NCBI GenBank assembly: GCA_014879855.1
Contig: JACSRH010000145.1
Span: forward strand, 1 to 14,794
Reading direction: 5' to 3'
Source: Caldilineaceae bacterium
Lineage (GTDB): Bacteria; Chloroflexota; Anaerolineae; Caldilineales; Caldilineaceae
Length of the DNA stretch: 14,794 nt
Shown: in pieces, positions 12,873 to 14,794 of the stretch
Layout: each line of letters starts with the position of its first letter
How positions within the stretch are numbered: the first letter of the stretch is position 1
Position numbers and translations under genes: made by a program
Notes under the pieces: model-generated
Told to the model about the DNA's origin: nothing
What the model saw: only the letters and a program-made list of their open reading frames with translations
The model's database searches: none

Positions 12873-13532
12873 CTATTTCTTCTTGCCTGCGGCGCCGCGC
12901 ATCGGCCAGGCGATCAGCACCAGCAATATAGTGATAATGAGCAACCAAACGCTTGGCGGCGCCGGCTGCACCCATGTCCAGAGACTTTGAAAAGTGCGAT
13001 AGAGCAAATCCCACAAGCCACTGACCAGCAGAAAGAGCGCGTTCAGCGGCGCGTCCTCGACCGCGACCGCAGGCGTCGTTTCTAAGAGCCTGCCCAGCAC
13101 CGGCAGCAGCAGCGCGGCAAAGACAATGCCATTGATCACCCCTAACACGATCGCCAGCCCCGTGTTTTTGTTGTATTTTGACCACCGCTTGTCGCTGCCG
13201 ACAATAAAAGTAATCAGCACAATCACCGCCCACACCAGAAAGAGAAAACCAGCTTCATTGTCATTGGTGATCACATTCGGCGCGGCTTGCACTGCCTGCA
13301 ATGCATCTTCGGCGCTGCCGCTCAAGCCGCCGGAGCCTACCAGCACAAGAAACTTGCCGGCAAAGTTGGTGAGCCGCACGATAATCGTGCCACGCTCCTG
13401 AAGCAAGACCCAGAAGCCCACCGTCACCAACAAAAGCACCGCTTCGGGCCAGACGCCGCGCCGCGCACCGACCCAGCCAAAAAAGATCAGATAGAGAATA
13501 AAGGCGATCAGAACTTGCGTTTCGGTCGTCAT
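12873..13532 (-). CDS. Small membrane protein, CvpA-like, function unknown
   Basis: This 219-residue protein has about five predicted membrane helices: 7-21, 30-46, 94-112, 125-146 and 194-211. TM1 and TM2 are separated by the basic turn GARRGVWPEA. A roughly 45-residue polar stretch follows TM2, and TM4 holds GLAIVLGVINGIVFAA. The chain ends in a basic tail (MRGAAGKKK), expected on the inside. Layout and the TM4 motif match the 178-residue protein downstream, so the two look like diverged tandem paralogues. The gene starts at the ATG at 13532, 37 bases after murG, with no good Shine-Dalgarno. Position inside the peptidoglycan operon suggests an envelope role. Possible alternatives are a scaffold or a transporter subunit, with nothing in the sequence to choose between them. 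Confidence 0.82.
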   Translation of the reverse strand: MTTETQVLIAFILYLIFFGWVGARRGVWPEAVLLLVTVGFWVLLQERGTIIVRLTNFAGKFLVLVGSGGLSGSAEDALQAVQAAPNVITNDNEAGFLFLVWAVIVLITFIVGSDKRWSKYNKNTGLAIVLGVINGIVFAALLLPVLGRLLETTPAVAVEDAPLNALFLLVSGLWDLLYRTFQSLWTWVQPAPPSVWLLIITILLVLIAWPMRGAAGKKK

Positions 13533-13569
13533 GTCACGCTACCGATTCTGCCATCTATTGCCACTAAAC

Positions 13570-14787
13570 TTACGCCAACCGCACAATTTCTGCTGCAATG
13601 CGGAAGGCTGCGTCCGGTTGCGCCATCTGCGCCAGCGCCGCCTCCATGGCCTGACGCTGCACCGCATTGCCAAGCAAGCTGGCTACGGTCGGCGCCAGGT
13701 GCGCCGGCAGGTCGCTGTCCTCGACGACCACCGCGGCGCCGCGGCTTGCCAACGCCTGCGCGTTGTCCGCCTGGTTGACGCTGTGCAGCGGCGCCAGCAC
13801 CGACGGCAGTCTGCTCACCGGAAATTCGCCCAGTGTGCTGGCGCCGGCCCGCGCCACTGTCAGATCCGCGGCGGCCAGCGCCAGCGGCATGGCTTCGTGC
13901 AGATAGGCCACGGCATGATAACGATGCTGCAGCGCGTCTGGCAGCGGGTGCGCGGCGGCCCATGCTTCGTACAACGGCCAATCGCGCACGCCCACGACGT
14001 GCACGATCTGCGCCAGCGGCAGCAGCGCCGGCAGCGCGCCCCAGGTTGCCTGGTTGATCGCGCGCGCTCCGCTCGATCCTCCCCAGACCAGCAGCAGCGG
14101 CATTGGCGCGCCGTCTGTTTCATCGAAGGAGGCGTCCATCTCTGCGGCCAATTGCTGCCGCGCCGCCTGCCGATCCTGCGCGGCTGTCACCACTTCCGCC
14201 CGCACCGGATAGCCAGTCACGACGGCCTTGCCGGCGGGCGCTTCGCCACCGAACCAGTGCGCCACCTCTGGGAAGGTCACCGCCACGCGTGTTGCCAGCT
14301 TGCTCAGCATCCGAATGGCATAGCCTGGCGACATGTCCGGCAGGTAAATGAGCACCGGAAGTTTGCGCAGCGCACAAGCCATGACCACCGGCCCGCACAC
14401 ATAGCCACCCGTTACAAAACAGACGTCTGGGCGAAACTCGTCGACGATCGCCAGGCTCTGGCGCACACCGGCCGCCATGCGCCCCAGGTTGCGCACCACT
14501 TTGACCGGATTCGCCACCCGCAATTGGCCCGTGCTGATCCCTGTAAACGGGATGCCGGCGCGTTCGACCAATGACTTCTCCATACCGCCGCGGCTGCCGA
14601 CCCACAGCGTGCGCACCTCTGTTTGCGCGGGTTCAGCCGCGCTTGCCGCCGCGACGGACGCGGCCATCGCCGACGCTGGGCGGGCGGGGCGTTGTCGCCT
14701 GGTAGTTGCCGGCGCGAGCTGCGCTACGACGGCCAGGGCGGGATACACGTGACCGCCCGTTCCCCCGCCCGAGATCAACACGTTCAT
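13570..14787 (-). CDS. murG: UDP-GlcNAc:lipid I N-acetylglucosaminyltransferase MurG
   Basis: MurG transfers GlcNAc from UDP-GlcNAc to lipid I at the inner membrane face, making lipid II. The 405-residue protein has the N-terminal glycine loop SGGGTGGHVYPALAVV (6-21), GGYVCGPVV (127-135), the C-terminal domain glycine loop WGGSSGARAINQ (235-246), and the nucleotide-sugar site RAGASTLGE (313-321) with VNQADNAQAL. Two features are unusual: a 28-residue Ala/Arg-rich, low-complexity insert at about 26-54 between the first helix and second strand, and LPDMSPG (149-155) where many MurGs have HEQNxxxG. The latter I recall as normal for Chloroflexota, unverified. The ATG at 14787-14785 is complete, but its ribosome site lies beyond the window edge. 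It is the first gene of the visible operon. Confidence 0.95.
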   Translation of the reverse strand: MNVLISGGGTGGHVYPALAVVAQLAPATTRRQRPARPASAMAASVAAASAAEPAQTEVRTLWVGSRGGMEKSLVERAGIPFTGISTGQLRVANPVKVVRNLGRMAAGVRQSLAIVDEFRPDVCFVTGGYVCGPVVMACALRKLPVLIYLPDMSPGYAIRMLSKLATRVAVTFPEVAHWFGGEAPAGKAVVTGYPVRAEVVTAAQDRQAARQQLAAEMDASFDETDGAPMPLLLVWGGSSGARAINQATWGALPALLPLAQIVHVVGVRDWPLYEAWAAAHPLPDALQHRYHAVAYLHEAMPLALAAADLTVARAGASTLGEFPVSRLPSVLAPLHSVNQADNAQALASRGAAVVVEDSDLPAHLAPTVASLLGNAVQRQAMEAALAQMAQPDAAFRIAAEIVRLA

Positions 14788-14794
14788 ACGAATA

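Overview
This window is a chromosomal stretch of a GC-rich bacterium (I judge roughly 60% GC; not counted). All eleven genes lie on the minus strand and are packed head to tail. Read in the direction of transcription, from high to low coordinates, the order is murG, two small membrane proteins, murC, murB, ddl, ftsQ, ftsA, ftsZ, nrdR, nrdJ. The likely source is a Chloroflexota bacterium of the Anaerolineae/Caldilineae type. That rests on the gene order (a division and cell-wall cluster ending in ftsZ and followed by nrdR and a B12-dependent ribonucleotide reductase), the two CvpA-like membrane proteins between murG and murC, and the divergent MurG motif LPDMSPG. This placement is recollection and inference, not a database match.

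Positions 6182-14787 form the division and cell-wall (dcw) block. MurG makes lipid II. MurC and MurB are early cytoplasmic precursor enzymes. Ddl supplies the D-Ala-D-Ala dipeptide. FtsQ, FtsA and FtsZ (4918-6078) build the division ring. murC and murB overlap by 4 bases (GTGA) behind a strong GGAGG, and the other gaps in this block are 6-152 bases, so the block is probably one operon. Two small integral membrane proteins (178 and 219 residues) sit between murG and murC. They share a layout and a G-x3-G-x2-NG helix motif, so they look like a tandem paralogous CvpA-like pair of unknown function. Short regulatory-looking elements lie between genes: a perfect 20-bp palindrome between ftsQ and ftsA, a GAGGGGCG-type repeat in opposite orientations on the two sides of ftsQ, and a large hairpin right after ftsZ.

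Positions 1-4624 form the deoxyribonucleotide block. A good sigma-70-type promoter (TTGCAG, 17 bp, TGC-TATACT) drives nrdR. Just downstream of it are two NrdR-box-like sequences whose centres are 31 bp apart, the usual arrangement for NrdR operators, so nrdR is probably autoregulated. The last gene, nrdJ, encodes an adenosylcobalamin-dependent class II ribonucleotide reductase carrying a 410-residue intein with a LAGLIDADG homing endonuclease. The intein is inserted directly before the catalytic thiyl-radical cysteine, so the enzyme cannot work until the intein has spliced out.

I found no rRNA, tRNA, CRISPR array, insertion sequence or phage gene. Apart from the intein and the unexplained membrane protein pair, the coding content is ordinary housekeeping.
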